In this document: positions 1 to 8,529 of the stretch, one piece after another
Numbering within the stretch: the first letter of the stretch is position 1
How the letters are laid out: every line of letters begins with the position of its first letter
Source of the DNA: Deltaproteobacteria bacterium
GTDB taxonomy: Bacteria; Desulfobacterota; Desulfovibrionia; Desulfovibrionales; Desulfovibrionaceae
Direction: 5' to 3'
Assembly (NCBI GenBank): GCA_031266055.1
Contig: JAISBT010000202.1
Location: 1 to 43,427, forward strand
DNA: 43,427 nt
Translations under genes and position numbers: made by a program
The notes under the pieces: model-generated
Databases searched by the model: none
What the model saw: only the letters and a program-made list of their open reading frames with translations
Told to the model about the DNA's origin: nothing

Positions 1-6
1 ACCATG

Positions 7-107
7 TCACACTTAAAACTTCGCTTCGCTACGTTTGAAGTGTGAAGATCGCAAAGCAAAAAACGTGGTTTTTGCTTTGCTCCGCCGCCTTAAGGCGGCG
101 CGCCGGG
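7..107. repeat. Modular repeat, left copy of a 101-bp direct repeat pair
   Basis: This stretch matches 42391-42491 in the same orientation over 101 bases with one difference (a at 31, g at 42415). It contains palindromic modules: a segment around a central acgtggt flanked by gcaaagcaaaa and ttttgctttgc, and a ccgccgccttaaggcggcg hairpin. Related modules recur at 10765-10787, 20976-21000 and 24770-24820. It has no coding features. Confidence 0.9.
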
Positions 108-181
108 GTTTTCAGCCCGGCGTCAGTACGCTGTTCTATACGAACTTTTAAGTGTTACAGCGTACTAGTGCAGTGTAACAT

Positions 182-553
182 TTAAATTTTCGGATAAAGG
201 CGTTTCAGTTTTATCCTGGCCTCAGCCGTTGTAAATTGCCAATTGATTACGTTTGCACCGCTGTTACGATTATTTTCCCAAGCCAGGACTTCGGCTGTCA
301 TGGCAGGCATGTCGGCAATACGCCGATCAAGGCATTGCCTTTTCAATACACTGAGTTCTATCTCGGCCATGTTGAGCCAACTGCCATGCTTAGGAGTGTG
401 GTGTATTTCAAGCCGTGACGCCAGTCGTTGAGCTTCTTGCGGCTCAAATGTTTCATAAACGGGATAGTCACGATTATACGGCAAATGATAACAGAAAGAA
501 CATCCTCCATTGCTGCTACAAAGGCCGCGTTTTGTTGCGGCTGGATTTTCCAA
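182..553 (-). pseudogene. IS630-family transposase, C-terminal fragment
   Basis: The frame contains the IS630 C-terminal signature: EIHHTPKHGSWLNMAEIELS followed by LKRQCLDRRI. This holds the last acidic residue of the DDE triad and the conserved end of the fold. The text before it, YHLPYNRDYPVY, is the stretch that normally precedes the first catalytic Asp of the family, but here it runs straight into ETFEPQEAQRLA, which normally follows the second Asp. The catalytic middle has therefore been cut out in one deletion. The first residues of the open frame come from another frame and are not transposase. Non-functional remnant. Confidence 0.75.
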
Positions 554-1022
554 TATTTGCTGCGGTGCGGTTTAAGTTCGCTTTTTTTAAAATCCTATGG
601 GCGGTCATATGGGAAACCGAGGATGCAAATTTGAGCTCCACCGCCTTGTCGGCAAGAAGTCTGACTGTCCAGCGCGCGTGGCCTTCTGGAACCTCGGAAC
701 AAGCAAGAGCTGTCAGGCGAGCCTCAAACTCGCCGTCAAAAACAACAGCGCATGGTGGTATTTCCCTTTGCTTGCGTTCCAGAGCCACCTCAAGCCCCTC
801 CTCGACGAATCGTTTTTTTATGTGTTCTATGGTTCGGGAAGTAACCCCTAAGGCCTCGGCAACGTTGGCAACTATCCATGCCGGACCGAACGGACCAGCG
901 TCACAAAGCAATAGCGCACGAGCGTTAATAAATTTTTTCGCTCCGGTTTTACCATTGCGTGTCAAGGCTTCGAGTTCGGCACGTTCAGATTCCATCAATG
1001 TAACCCTATATCGAGGGGCCAC
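516..1022 (-). pseudogene. IS630-family transposase, N-terminal fragment
   Basis: This is the DNA-binding half of an IS630-type transposase: residues 1-60 include the ARALLLCD segment, then a helix-turn-helix with VAEALGVTSRTIEHIKKRF, and from about 100 the ARWTVRLLADKAVEL linker typical of the family. After about residue 145 (LKKANLNRT) the frame is lost. The continuation of the protein (AAMEDVLSVYHLPYNRD-like) lies in a different frame about 500 bases into the element, so a frameshift adds to the downstream core deletion. A full family member has about 350 residues. Confidence 0.75.
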
Positions 1023-1190
1023 GGCAACCTCCTTTGGTTGCCATAACTATATCCCTTTTTCAAAAAATACGAAACTTTAAATGTTACGATGCACTAGTAC
1101 ATCGTAACAGGGCAATCGAATGAATTTTAGATAAACTCTATAAAATTGTTGTTTTATCGGCTACTCTCTGATCACACAGGAGTAGTACCA

Positions 1191-1301
1191 ATGGAAACAA
1201 GACAAAGTATTTCCGCCCTGGAGTATTTTGAAGGGGCGGGCGCCCGATCCGAGGCAGCACGCCAAAGTTCTTTACATACCAATTATTCGGATTCCAGATA
1301 A
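1191..1301 (+). CDS. Short unrecognised reading frame, probably a truncated gene
   Basis: A 36-residue frame begins with ATG eight bases after a good ribosome site (aggag), with an AT-rich stretch resembling a promoter -10 (tataaa) near the IS edge at 1138. It starts METRQSISALEYFEGAG and ends by running into the hairpin repeat at 1291-1327, which supplies its stop codon. I do not recognise the protein. The start signals look real, so this may be the beginning of a gene whose remainder was replaced by the repeat, or a small protein. Confidence 0.3.
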   Translation: METRQSISALEYFEGAGARSEAARQSSLHTNYSDSR

Positions 1302-1327
1302 AAATTGCGTCCTGCAATTTTTATCTG
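1291..1327. repeat. Hairpin repeat of the ATTCC family (copy a)
   Basis: Stem cagataaaaattgc (1295-1308) pairs with gcaatttttatctg (1314-1327) around a five-base loop. The same sequence, slightly diverged and in opposite loop orientation, occurs at 27582-27622 after the first NapHG-like gene. Related hairpins beginning attcc occur at about 1453-1501 and 43141-43190. Confidence 0.75.
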
Positions 1328-1330
1328 TCG

Positions 1331-1451
1331 GCTACGGCGGAAGCGTGGGTTCCGCCTTGCCTCCGAAATGCTTCGCATAGCGCTGCTGTCGCCATCCGTA
1401 AACCGGCTATGCCGTTTAACGGCTGCCGCTTCGGCGTGACATCCTGTCGCG
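1331..1451. repeat. About 120-bp dispersed repeat, inverted relative to 43192-43309
   Basis: The reverse complement of this stretch aligns almost base for base with 43192-43309. Shared blocks include gcggcagccgttaaacggca, gacagcagcgctatgc and gcatttcggaggcaaggcgg. In both places it lies directly beside an attcc-type hairpin, so repeat and hairpin form one compound unit. It has short open frames in several directions but no ribosome sites. Confidence 0.85.
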
Positions 1452-1500
1452 TATTCCAATTCTAAATCAAAAATTAACGCATTTTTTATTTAAAATTGGA

Positions 1501-1554
1501 ATTACCCATCAAATTTACGTTAATTAAAGACTTTCAAAACACTTGATGGGTAAT
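1501..1554 (-). terminator. Inverted repeat downstream of trpA, possible operon terminator
   Basis: The 12-base arms attacccatcaa (1501-1512) and ttgatgggtaat (1543-1554) are perfect complements separated by 30 bases. They lie about 20 bases past the trpA stop on the minus strand and are followed by an A/T-rich tract. The long loop makes this an unusual intrinsic terminator. It could instead be part of the neighbouring repeat cluster. Confidence 0.4.
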
Positions 1555-1573
1555 TGGTATAATATCGACCCGG

Positions 1574-2368
1574 TCAAAAACCAGCCGAAGGCTGTTTCCA
1601 GCGGGCCATAAAATCAGCGGCGCGGCCTCCCTCTTCCAACTGCTTGAGCAGCGCCGATCCGAAAACCACGGCCTGCGGTCTGAAGGGCAGGCCCTCAAGC
1701 TGTTCCGGCCGCGCAAGTCCAAAGCCCAACGCCAGGGGCACGGCGAAGTTCCTGTTCGCCATCTGCAAAGCCGTGCTGATTTCCGGGGAGAAAGAAGCGC
1801 GTTCGCCGGTCGTGCCGAGCACTGACACCAGGTATACATAGCCCGAAGCCGCCCGCGCATAGGCAGCCATGCGTTCCTCCGGGGTATTCAGCCCCACCAG
1901 GGGAATCAGGGCCATATTTTCCGTGGCCAGCGCGGCGCGCATGGCCGCGCTTTCTTCCAGGGGCAAATCCGGCACAATACAGCCGGACACCTCGCCTACC
2001 CTGGCCGCACCGGCTTGTTGCGCGAATTTTTCCAGGCCATATTGCAAAAAAGGGTTGTAATAGCCCATAAGCACCAGGGGAGCCTTGCACCGCTCCTTAC
2101 GCGCGGCAAGCTCCCGCAAAAGCCAGGCCAGCGTCGCGCCGTTGGCGATGGCGCGCTGTGAAGCCGCGGCTACCACCGGGCCGTCCGCCACAGGATCGGA
2201 AAAAGGAACGCCTATTTCAATAACATCCGCGCCCGCCTCATCCAGTTCGGCCAAAATATCCCAAAACTTTTCCAAATCGGGAAACCCGGCGGTAATAAAG
2301 GGTATAAGCGCCACACGGCCTTGCCTGTTAGCCGCTTTGATGCTCTCGGTGAGTCTTTCCGCTGACAT
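1574..2368 (-). CDS. trpA: Tryptophan synthase alpha chain
   Basis: TrpA cleaves indole-3-glycerol phosphate to indole and glyceraldehyde 3-phosphate, passing indole to TrpB through the alpha2-beta2 tunnel. At 264 residues it is normal length. The catalytic acids are visible: Glu51 in VIEIGVPFSDP and Asp62 in PVADGP. The phosphate-binding end is seen in GFGLARPEQL. The ATG at 2368 follows aaggagag at ideal spacing. It is the last gene of the trp operon; the 97 bases separating it from trpB are unusually long for this operon and hold a copy of the gagcatttt repeat. Confidence 0.97.
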   Translation of the reverse strand: MSAERLTESIKAANRQGRVALIPFITAGFPDLEKFWDILAELDEAGADVIEIGVPFSDPVADGPVVAAASQRAIANGATLAWLLRELAARKERCKAPLVLMGYYNPFLQYGLEKFAQQAGAARVGEVSGCIVPDLPLEESAAMRAALATENMALIPLVGLNTPEERMAAYARAASGYVYLVSVLGTTGERASFSPEISTALQMANRNFAVPLALGFGLARPEQLEGLPFRPQAVVFGSALLKQLEEGGRAADFMARWKQPSAGF

Positions 2369-2465
2369 TTATTCACTCTCCTTGTTGAAATGCTAACCGC
2401 GCCGCAAAATGCCCGCAGGCGAGCAAAAGCTTGCCGTCAAGCAAGCATTTCCAGCGTAAAATGCT
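2369..2465. repeat. trpB-trpA gap with gagcatttt-type repeat
   Basis: Reading on the minus strand, the trpB stop TAG runs directly into agcattttacgctggaaatgct, an imperfect palindrome of the same family as those at 14392-14426, 14503-14525 and 31518-31550. A second inverted pair, gcaagcttttgcttgc-like, follows. The trpA ribosome site lies at the end. There is no gene. Confidence 0.55.
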
Positions 2466-3674
2466 CTAACCGCACAATTCCGGCAGGCATTTCCTGATGA
2501 TGTCCATATCCTTGTCTCCACGGCCGGACAAATTCACTACCACCTGCCCTCCCCGGGGCAGCGAGGCGGCGTTATCCAGCACCCAGGCCAAAGCGTGCGC
2601 GGATTCCAGAGCGGGGATGATCCCTTCGCTGCGGCATAATGCGGCAAAGGCGGCCAACGCGCGGCTGTCCACCACAACCGCGTACTCCACCGCTCCGGTC
2701 TGCTTGAAATAAGCGTGTTCAGGGCCGACTCCCGGGTAATCCAGCCCGGCGGACACCGAATGCGAAGGCAGAATCTGCCCGTCTTTATCCTGCAAAAGCA
2801 TGGTATGCTGCCCGTGCAGCACTCCGGGCGCTCCCAAATTGAGCGAAGCGGAAGAATAGCAGCCTGGTTCTCCTGTCCCTCCGGCCTCTGTTCCCACCAG
2901 CCGGACTTTACCGCCGGTTTTTCCGGCCCCTGCGTCTTCATTCAGGAGAACAAAGGGATAAAACATTCCGATAGCGTTGGAGCCTCCCCCCACGCAGGCG
3001 ACAACCACATCCGGCAGGCGCCCGAAAATCTCCCGGCTCTGGCGGATGGTTTCCTGCCCGATAACGCTTTGTAAATCCCTCACCAGGGTGGGGAACGGAT
3101 GGGGGCCGGCAGCCGTGCCGAAGCAGTAATGCGTTGTGCGCTGCTCGGCTATCCAGAAACGCAGCGCTTCGTTAATGGCGTCCTTCAGAGTCTTGCTCCC
3201 GCTTCCCACCGGGCAGACCCTGGCGCCAAGGAGGCGCATTCTCTGTACATTGGGCGCCTGGCGCTCCACATCCTCTTCTCCCATAAACACAGTGCAGGCA
3301 AGCCCCAGGCGGGCCGCGGCCGCGGCCGTGGCCACCCCGTGCTGGCCCGCCCCGGTCTCGGCCACCAGAGCCGTTTTACCCATGTATTTGGCCAGCAGGG
3401 CCTGGCCCAGGGTATTATTCACCTTGTGCGCTCCCGTATGCAGCAGGTCTTCTCTTTTGAGCCAGAGATTGAAACCCAGACGCGCGGAAAGAGCCGGACA
3501 TAAAGTCAGCGGAGTTTCACGCCCCGCATAGCTATGCAACAAAACGCGCAATTCTTTTTTGAATTCCTCACCCGGCATGAAACTCCGCATGGCCTCTTCC
3601 AGTTCCAACAGCGGCGGCATAAGCAGCTCCGGTACATATTGCCCGCCGAACTGTCCGAAATATCCTTTTTTCAT
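2466..3674 (-). CDS. trpB: Tryptophan synthase beta chain
   Basis: TrpB is the PLP enzyme that condenses indole with L-serine to give tryptophan. Its 402 residues match the family's usual length and it starts with the classic [15 protein letters not shown]. The Schiff-base lysine is Lys84 in HTGAHKVNN, the catalytic Glu106 lies in AETGAGQHG, and the PLP phosphate loop is VGGGSNAIG. This is the TrpB1 type that works with TrpA. ATG at 3674 is preceded by ggaaggaag and lies nine bases after the trpF stop, so translation is probably coupled. Confidence 0.98.
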   Translation of the reverse strand: MKKGYFGQFGGQYVPELLMPPLLELEEAMRSFMPGEEFKKELRVLLHSYAGRETPLTLCPALSARLGFNLWLKREDLLHTGAHKVNNTLGQALLAKYMGKTALVAETGAGQHGVATAAAAARLGLACTVFMGEEDVERQAPNVQRMRLLGARVCPVGSGSKTLKDAINEALRFWIAEQRTTHYCFGTAAGPHPFPTLVRDLQSVIGQETIRQSREIFGRLPDVVVACVGGGSNAIGMFYPFVLLNEDAGAGKTGGKVRLVGTEAGGTGEPGCYSSASLNLGAPGVLHGQHTMLLQDKDGQILPSHSVSAGLDYPGVGPEHAYFKQTGAVEYAVVVDSRALAAFAALCRSEGIIPALESAHALAWVLDNAASLPRGGQVVVNLSGRGDKDMDIIRKCLPELCG

Positions 3675-3683
3675 CTTCCTTCC

Positions 3684-4361
3684 TCACGGTTTGGTACTTT
3701 TGATTTGGAAATCGAATAATATGGACGCCACCGCCTCCAATCTGCCGATATTTTTCACGCCCGGAGCGTCTTCCAGGCCGGAATTGCAGTCCACCGCCCA
3801 GGGTAAACAAGTTTTGACCGCTTCTTCCAGATTATCCGGGCCAAGCCCTCCGGCCAGAATCCAGGGCCTTGGCGGCCTGAAGCCGCGCAAAGCCGCCCAC
3901 GGCAGCCGTTCTCCGCTGCCCCCGCCCTGTTTTCCGGCATCCAGAAGAAAAAAAGCGCAGCCGGACGCAAAGCGCTCACACTCCGCCGACAATAAGTCCG
4001 GGCCGGACAACCCCTGCGGCCAAAGCACCTTGATGACCCGCTCCGCGCCAACGCTCCGGCAGAATTTCACATCTTCGCCGCCATGCAACTGGGCATAGTC
4101 AAGTCTGGCCGTCTCCATTATCCGCAGCACTTCGTTCACGCTCTGCCCCGCAAAAACACCCACGCGGGCGGGAGCTCCCTCCCCCCCGGACGGCATGGCG
4201 GCCACAGCTTCCGGGGCAATATAACGCGGACTTTGGCGGACAAAAACAAACCCGGTAAAACGCGCGCCCAAATCCAGACACAGCCGGACATCCCGCGCCC
4301 GCGTGAGTCCGCATACTTTTAACGGCAAGCTGCCGGGCAGGCAGGAAAAAATTCCGCTCAT
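3684..4361 (-). CDS. trpF: Phosphoribosylanthranilate isomerase
   Basis: TrpF performs the Amadori rearrangement of phosphoribosylanthranilate to CdRP, the third step after chorismate. The (beta/alpha)8 barrel opens with LKVCGLTRARDV, where Cys17 is the general base, and closes with LAGGLGPDNLEEAV, the phosphate-binding loop. It has 225 residues. Here trpF stands alone rather than being fused to trpC as in E. coli. ATG at 4361 follows agaggt and lies four bases after the trpC stop, indicating tight co-translation. Confidence 0.95.
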   Translation of the reverse strand: MSGIFSCLPGSLPLKVCGLTRARDVRLCLDLGARFTGFVFVRQSPRYIAPEAVAAMPSGGEGAPARVGVFAGQSVNEVLRIMETARLDYAQLHGGEDVKFCRSVGAERVIKVLWPQGLSGPDLLSAECERFASGCAFFLLDAGKQGGGSGERLPWAALRGFRPPRPWILAGGLGPDNLEEAVKTCLPWAVDCNSGLEDAPGVKNIGRLEAVASILFDFQIKSTKP

Positions 4362-4365
4362 GCTT

Positions 4366-5172
4366 TTACCTCTGTAAACCGGTCAGTTGAGCCAAAGTTT
4401 CGCCGGGGTTCCGGCTGGACATCAGCGCAGTGCCCGCAAGCACCGCGTCATATCCGAGTTTGAGGCGCTCTTCCACCTCCTGCCTGCGCGTTATTCCGCT
4501 GGCGGAAATCCATATTTCCCCGTCCGCGCGGTACTTGATCAACTGACGGGAAATGGTTTCATCAACCCGCATAAATTGCAAGTCCCGGTTATTCACCTGG
4601 ATTATGGCGGGTTGCGCCCCGGTCTCCCGCAAAACCTCCCGCGCCCGCCGCAAATCCTCCGGATCAAAGACCTCCAGCACCGCTTCCAGCCCGCATTCCA
4701 GCGCCCTGCGGAGCATGGCGGCCAGAGCGCCCGCATCAAGCATACGCACAATGAGCAATAAAGCCGAGGCGGGAGTGGAGGCGGTTTCCGTAACCTGCAA
4801 CGGATGAACCAGAAAATCCTTGCGCAAAAGCGGCAGCCCGGCCCGCGCCATGCGTTGCAGGTAACTCAAGTGTCCCATAAAATTCTCTTCTTCCGTTAAA
4901 ACCGAAATGGCGCAAGCCCCGCAGGATGCGTAAAGCGCGGCAATCTCTTCCGGGCCGGCAGCAAGATTGATGGCTCCTTTGGAGGGGGACGCCCGCTTAT
5001 ACTCAGCAATCACCGGAAACACAGAATTTTCGCCGCCGGACTTAAGGCCGGCGGCGAAAGGTAAACGCTCCCCGGCATAGGACGCCGGAAGCGCCCGATT
5101 TTTTTCCAAAGCCAGCAAACGCCGCACCTGCGCCTGCTGGGCTTTACGAAAATGCTCCAACATATCCCGCAT
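4366..5172 (-). CDS. trpC: Indole-3-glycerol phosphate synthase
   Basis: TrpC closes the indole ring, converting CdRP to indole-3-glycerol phosphate with loss of CO2 and water. The 268-residue barrel shows Glu57 and Lys59 in IAEYKRASPSKG and the catalytic Lys118 in LLRKDFLV. Later signatures are IQVNNRDL and WISASGI. The segment HPLQVTETASTPASALLLIV replaces the more usual DxYQxxEAxxxGADAxLLI text, so this is a divergent variant, but the catalytic lysines are kept. ATG at 5172 follows ataggagaaattt. The upstream gap to trpGD (5173-5231) contains an agcattttgcgcttgaga repeat. Confidence 0.95.
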   Translation of the reverse strand: MRDMLEHFRKAQQAQVRRLLALEKNRALPASYAGERLPFAAGLKSGGENSVFPVIAEYKRASPSKGAINLAAGPEEIAALYASCGACAISVLTEEENFMGHLSYLQRMARAGLPLLRKDFLVHPLQVTETASTPASALLLIVRMLDAGALAAMLRRALECGLEAVLEVFDPEDLRRAREVLRETGAQPAIIQVNNRDLQFMRVDETISRQLIKYRADGEIWISASGITRRQEVEERLKLGYDAVLAGTALMSSRNPGETLAQLTGLQR

Positions 5173-5185
5173 AAATTTCTCCTAT

Positions 5186-5203
5186 AGCATTTTGCGCTTG
5201 AGA
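5186..5203. repeat. Short agcattttgcgcttga repeat between trpGD and trpC
   Basis: The same 16-base string occurs, reverse-complemented, at 36796-36811, where it forms the end of the histidine kinase gene. A variant, agcatttaacgcttgagac, occurs at 10608-10626 upstream of atpD. It is one member of the short repeat family that hugs gene ends in this window. Confidence 0.55.
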
Positions 5204-5231
5204 TTATCGCTTAACGGCGAAGCAAGTTCGC

Positions 5232-6965
5232 CTACGCCTGCGGGGTGGCGGCGGCGCCCGCCGCCCGCCGCTGCGTATAACGCGCGGCCACCGCGCGCGC
5301 GAACCCGCCGGCAACGCCCGAGGCGACGGCTTGCCTGGCCTCGGCCATACAGGCGGCCAGGGGCTGTTCCGGACGCAGCAGATGCAGACCGAAGCCCACA
5401 TTCAAAGCCAGCATCTGGCGCATGGCTTCCGGGCCACGTCCGTCCAGCAGTTCTTTCAGCACGGCCACGCCCTCTTCCGGCCCGCTTATGGCGAGTTCCG
5501 ACTGCGCAAAGGGTTTAAATCCGTATTCCGCCGGATCAAGCTCACTGAAAGTAACCTTGCCGCCCCGGACAAAGGCAATCTCCGCCGGGCCCAGAGTGGT
5601 CAGCTCGTCATAGCCCCCGGCTCCGTATACAACGGCCCCGTTGCGTCCGCCCATTCCGGCAAGAGTATTGGCCACCAGAGGAAGGGTATTGCGATTCGGC
5701 ACACCCAGAAAACACAACCCCGGCCTGGCCGGATTCACCAGCGGCCCCAGGAGATTGAACAGAGTACGCACGCCCAGTTCACGCCGCACAGGCATAATAT
5801 GCCTGAAACAGGGGTGAAAGCGCGGCGCGAACAAAAAAACAAAATTATCTTCGGCAACCCGCGCGGAAATTTCTTCCGGGCTGAGATCCAGGTCAAAGCC
5901 GAGGCCTTCCAGCACATCAGCGCTCCCGCACCTGGAAGAAACCGAGCGGTTGCCGTGTTTGACCACTCTGTGCCCCAAGGCCGCCAACACCAGAGCGGCG
6001 CCGCTTGAACAATTGAAGGAGAAGCGCCCGTCCCCGCCTGTGCCGACTATATCCAGCACCGGGGTATCTTGCGGCACTTCTATTGCCACAGCCCTTTCCA
6101 GAATGGCGTTAACCGCCGCGAGCATTTCTTCCGGCGTTTCGCCTTTGGCCCTGAGACCCATCAAAAAGGCTCCCGCCTGCGCCGGGCTTAATTCACCGTC
6201 CATAAGGCGCGCAAAACAGGCTTTAGCCATCACCGGCGGCAAATTCTCCTGTTTGGCCAGAGTTTCCATGATTTCAGAAAGAGGAAAGGGCGCCGGGCCT
6301 ATTTGAACGTCCGCGGAAGCAGGGGAATCCGGCCCGGCCTGTGCGGATTGAATAGCCACGGAGCTTTCTCCGGCCTTGCCTTCCGCCCCGTTTTTGCCCA
6401 GAACGGCGGTGAAATTGCCCAATAAATGAACGCCTTCGGGCGTCAGCACAGATTCAGGATGAAACTGCACTCCAAACCAGGGACGCCCGGTCAGGGCCAG
6501 GCCCATTATTTCTCCATCGCCGGTGCGGGCGGTTATCCGCAGGGAAAGGTTCTCCCCGCTATCTTGCACCAGCAGGGAATGGTAGCGCCCGGCCCGCATG
6601 GGGCAGGGAATGTTTTTAAATAACCCCTCGCCATCGTGCATTATTTCCGAGGCTTTGCCGTGCACGATTCGCGCGGCGACCGATACCGGCGCTCCGGCAA
6701 AACGCCCCAGAACCTGGTGGCCCAGGCATACGCCCAGTACCGGCACCGAGGAGGGGAGGCGCCTGAGAAAATCCATGCAAAGACCCGCCGCGTCAGGATG
6801 GCCGGGGCCCGGAGAAATACACACGCCCGCAAGCTCCGGATTGGCGGCATATTCCAGAAGCGCCTGATCATCGTTGCGCGCCACCAGCGGCTCGGCGCCC
6901 AAACTGTAAAAAGCCTGCGCCAGATTGAAGGTGAAGGAATCGTAATTATCTATGAGTAAAAACAT
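5232..6965 (-). CDS. trpGD: Fused anthranilate synthase glutaminase / anthranilate phosphoribosyltransferase
   Basis: This is a two-domain protein of 577 residues. Residues 1-190 are a class I glutamine amidotransferase that feeds ammonia to TrpE: it opens IDNYDSFTFNL, has nucleophile Cys80 in GVCLGHQVLG, and His169/Glu171 in FGVQFHPES. Residues 191-228 form an Ala/Gly/Ser-rich linker. Residues 229-565 are TrpD, which joins anthranilate to PRPP, with GTGGDG at 308-313 and KHGNR at 336-340. The fusion resembles that of E. coli, although trpC and trpF are separate here. ATG at 6965 follows gaggag. The C-terminal tail is Arg/Ala-rich and abuts the repeat-bearing gap. Confidence 0.96.
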   Translation of the reverse strand: MFLLIDNYDSFTFNLAQAFYSLGAEPLVARNDDQALLEYAANPELAGVCISPGPGHPDAAGLCMDFLRRLPSSVPVLGVCLGHQVLGRFAGAPVSVAARIVHGKASEIMHDGEGLFKNIPCPMRAGRYHSLLVQDSGENLSLRITARTGDGEIMGLALTGRPWFGVQFHPESVLTPEGVHLLGNFTAVLGKNGAEGKAGESSVAIQSAQAGPDSPASADVQIGPAPFPLSEIMETLAKQENLPPVMAKACFARLMDGELSPAQAGAFLMGLRAKGETPEEMLAAVNAILERAVAIEVPQDTPVLDIVGTGGDGRFSFNCSSGAALVLAALGHRVVKHGNRSVSSRCGSADVLEGLGFDLDLSPEEISARVAEDNFVFLFAPRFHPCFRHIMPVRRELGVRTLFNLLGPLVNPARPGLCFLGVPNRNTLPLVANTLAGMGGRNGAVVYGAGGYDELTTLGPAEIAFVRGGKVTFSELDPAEYGFKPFAQSELAISGPEEGVAVLKELLDGRGPEAMRQMLALNVGFGLHLLRPEQPLAACMAEARQAVASGVAGGFARAVAARYTQRRAAGAAATPQA

Positions 6966-6976
6966 TTTTCAGCTCC

Positions 6977-8386
6977 TCATGAGGCGGCTATGGCAACGCG
7001 CACTGCAGCGGCTTTATTGTTGATTTCTTTCCATTCCTCTTCCGGAACGGAGTCAAAAACCACCCCGCCTCCGGCCTGCCAGAAAATTTTACCCTCGCGC
7101 GCCCACAGGCTGCGTATGGTTATGCCGGTGTCCATATGCACGCTGTCCTTGTCCAGACCCAGCCAACCGATGGCCCCGGCGTAAGGGCCGCGCGACGCGG
7201 GTTCATATTCGGCGATAATTTCCATGGCCCGGATCTTGGGCGCTCCGCTCACCGTGCCGGCCGGGAAAACCGCCTGCAAAACATCCAGGGCGTCGCGCCC
7301 GCGGGCCAGTTTAGCCTTTATATATGAAGTAAGGTGCATGACATGCGAAAAACGCTCTACTTCCATATAGCGCTCCAATTGCACCGTACCCGGCTCCGCC
7401 ACCCGGCCGAGATCATTGCGGCCGAGATCCACCAGCATTACGTGCTCGGCCTGCTCTTTCTGATCCCTCACCAACGCTTCCTCAAAGAGATTATCCTCTT
7501 CTTCTCCCGACCCGCGCGGTCTGGTGCCGGCAATGGGGCAAAGACTCAAAACGCCGGCATCGCACCCCACCATTACTTCCGGTGACGACCCCATCAGGGC
7601 GAGTCCGGGCAAACGCATGAAAAACATATAGGGGGAAGGATTTATGCGCCTGAGCCGGCGATATATGGTAAACGGCTCCCCGCTGAAGGAAGCTTCAAAC
7701 CTGACCGAAGGAACCACCTGTATGGCTTCTCCCTGGCGGATGCGCTCCTGAATTTCGGCAACCATCCCGAGGTAAGCCTCCTTCTCCATGTTGGAGCTTA
7801 TTGCGCCGACTTGGGCGGGCTTTAAAGCCAAATCGACGGACTCCTCCTTTTCACCGCCGGCCGCGCCGCTCTTTTCGCTGTCCTCGCAAACGGAAAGCCT
7901 GCAAACCTTGTTATACGTATGGTCAAAAAGAGTAAGACTGCCGGGCAGCACCAGACACGCTTCAGCCTGTTCCGGCGGCAAGGAGGCGGCAAGCGCCGGC
8001 TCAAACAGCCCGGCCGCGCCATAGCCCAAATATCCGTACAACCCGCGGCTGATCGGCGGAAAATCATTTCCCCCGCCTGTCTCGTCCCGCTCGATGCTTA
8101 TGCTTTGCATAACCGCCCGCAGACCGTCAACAAAGGGTTCACCCTCCAGGCCGCGCAACACGTCAAAACGCTTGTCGTTGACGGTCAAAGCCAGTTTACC
8201 GCCGCTGCATCTGAGGCAAAGCAGGAAATCCACCGCAATGACGCTGTAGCGTCCCCATCGCCCGCTCACTTCCACGCTTTCCAGCAATATGCCCTCTTCG
8301 GCGCCCTTTTGACGCAAAAAAAGGCTGATCGGAGTTTCCACATCGCTTTCCAAAAAGGTGCAGCTTTGTTTAAGCTTAATCTTCAT
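6977..8386 (-). CDS. trpE: Anthranilate synthase component I
   Basis: TrpE converts chorismate plus ammonia (from the TrpG domain) to anthranilate, the first committed step to tryptophan. The N-terminal domain carries LLES near residues 34-37, part of the tryptophan feedback site. The C-terminal chorismate-binding domain shows IAGTRPRG, LVDLGRNDLG, and GTVSGAPKIRAMEIIAEYE. I chose the ATG at 8386 because aagga lies eight bases upstream. An in-frame ATG three codons earlier (8395) overlaps that ribosome site and is the alternative. First structural gene after the leader and attenuator. Confidence 0.96.
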   Translation of the reverse strand: MKIKLKQSCTFLESDVETPISLFLRQKGAEEGILLESVEVSGRWGRYSVIAVDFLLCLRCSGGKLALTVNDKRFDVLRGLEGEPFVDGLRAVMQSISIERDETGGGNDFPPISRGLYGYLGYGAAGLFEPALAASLPPEQAEACLVLPGSLTLFDHTYNKVCRLSVCEDSEKSGAAGGEKEESVDLALKPAQVGAISSNMEKEAYLGMVAEIQERIRQGEAIQVVPSVRFEASFSGEPFTIYRRLRRINPSPYMFFMRLPGLALMGSSPEVMVGCDAGVLSLCPIAGTRPRGSGEEEDNLFEEALVRDQKEQAEHVMLVDLGRNDLGRVAEPGTVQLERYMEVERFSHVMHLTSYIKAKLARGRDALDVLQAVFPAGTVSGAPKIRAMEIIAEYEPASRGPYAGAIGWLGLDKDSVHMDTGITIRSLWAREGKIFWQAGGGVVFDSVPEEEWKEINNKAAAVRVAIAAS

Positions 8387-8467
8387 AGGGTCCATCCTTA
8401 TTCAGAGCAGTTTAATTTTTATTCCGTTTCCGGATCAAAAGGGACACGCCGGATTGAAAATACAAAA

Positions 8468-8497
8468 CCAGGCTGCGGGCATCCGCCCGCAGCCTGG
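8468..8497 (-). terminator. Transcription attenuator of the trp operon
   Basis: A perfect 13-base stem (ccaggctgcgggc, 8468-8480, with gcccgcagcctgg, 8485-8497) closes a four-base loop. On the minus strand it is followed by ttttgtatttt, giving a standard intrinsic terminator between the leader peptide stop (8530) and trpE. An eight-base complement (tggctttg in the Trp-codon run, caaagcca just before the stem) may belong to the alternative folds. I could not define the antiterminator by eye. Confidence 0.88.
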
Positions 8498-8529
8498 CTT
8501 TGTGATTTTTTCCGCGCTGACGCGCAATT

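Larger units (their letters stand above)
154..1108 (-). mobile_element. IS630-family insertion sequence, internally deleted
   Basis: The element is bounded by near-perfect inverted ends at 154-186 and 1076-1108. Both ends carry an actagt core, compatible with the TA target used by IS630/Tc1-mariner elements. Inside are two minus-strand pieces of one transposase: the N-terminal helix-turn-helix part and the C-terminal catalytic end. Most of the DDE core between them is missing, so the element should not be able to move by itself. Bases just outside each end also look like IS630 end sequence, which suggests insertion into or beside an older copy. Confidence 0.75.

Noticed and set aside
5192-6008. 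Plus-strand frames opposite trpGD
   Set aside because: Overlaps the well-supported TrpG-TrpD fusion; Arg/Pro-rich shadow text.
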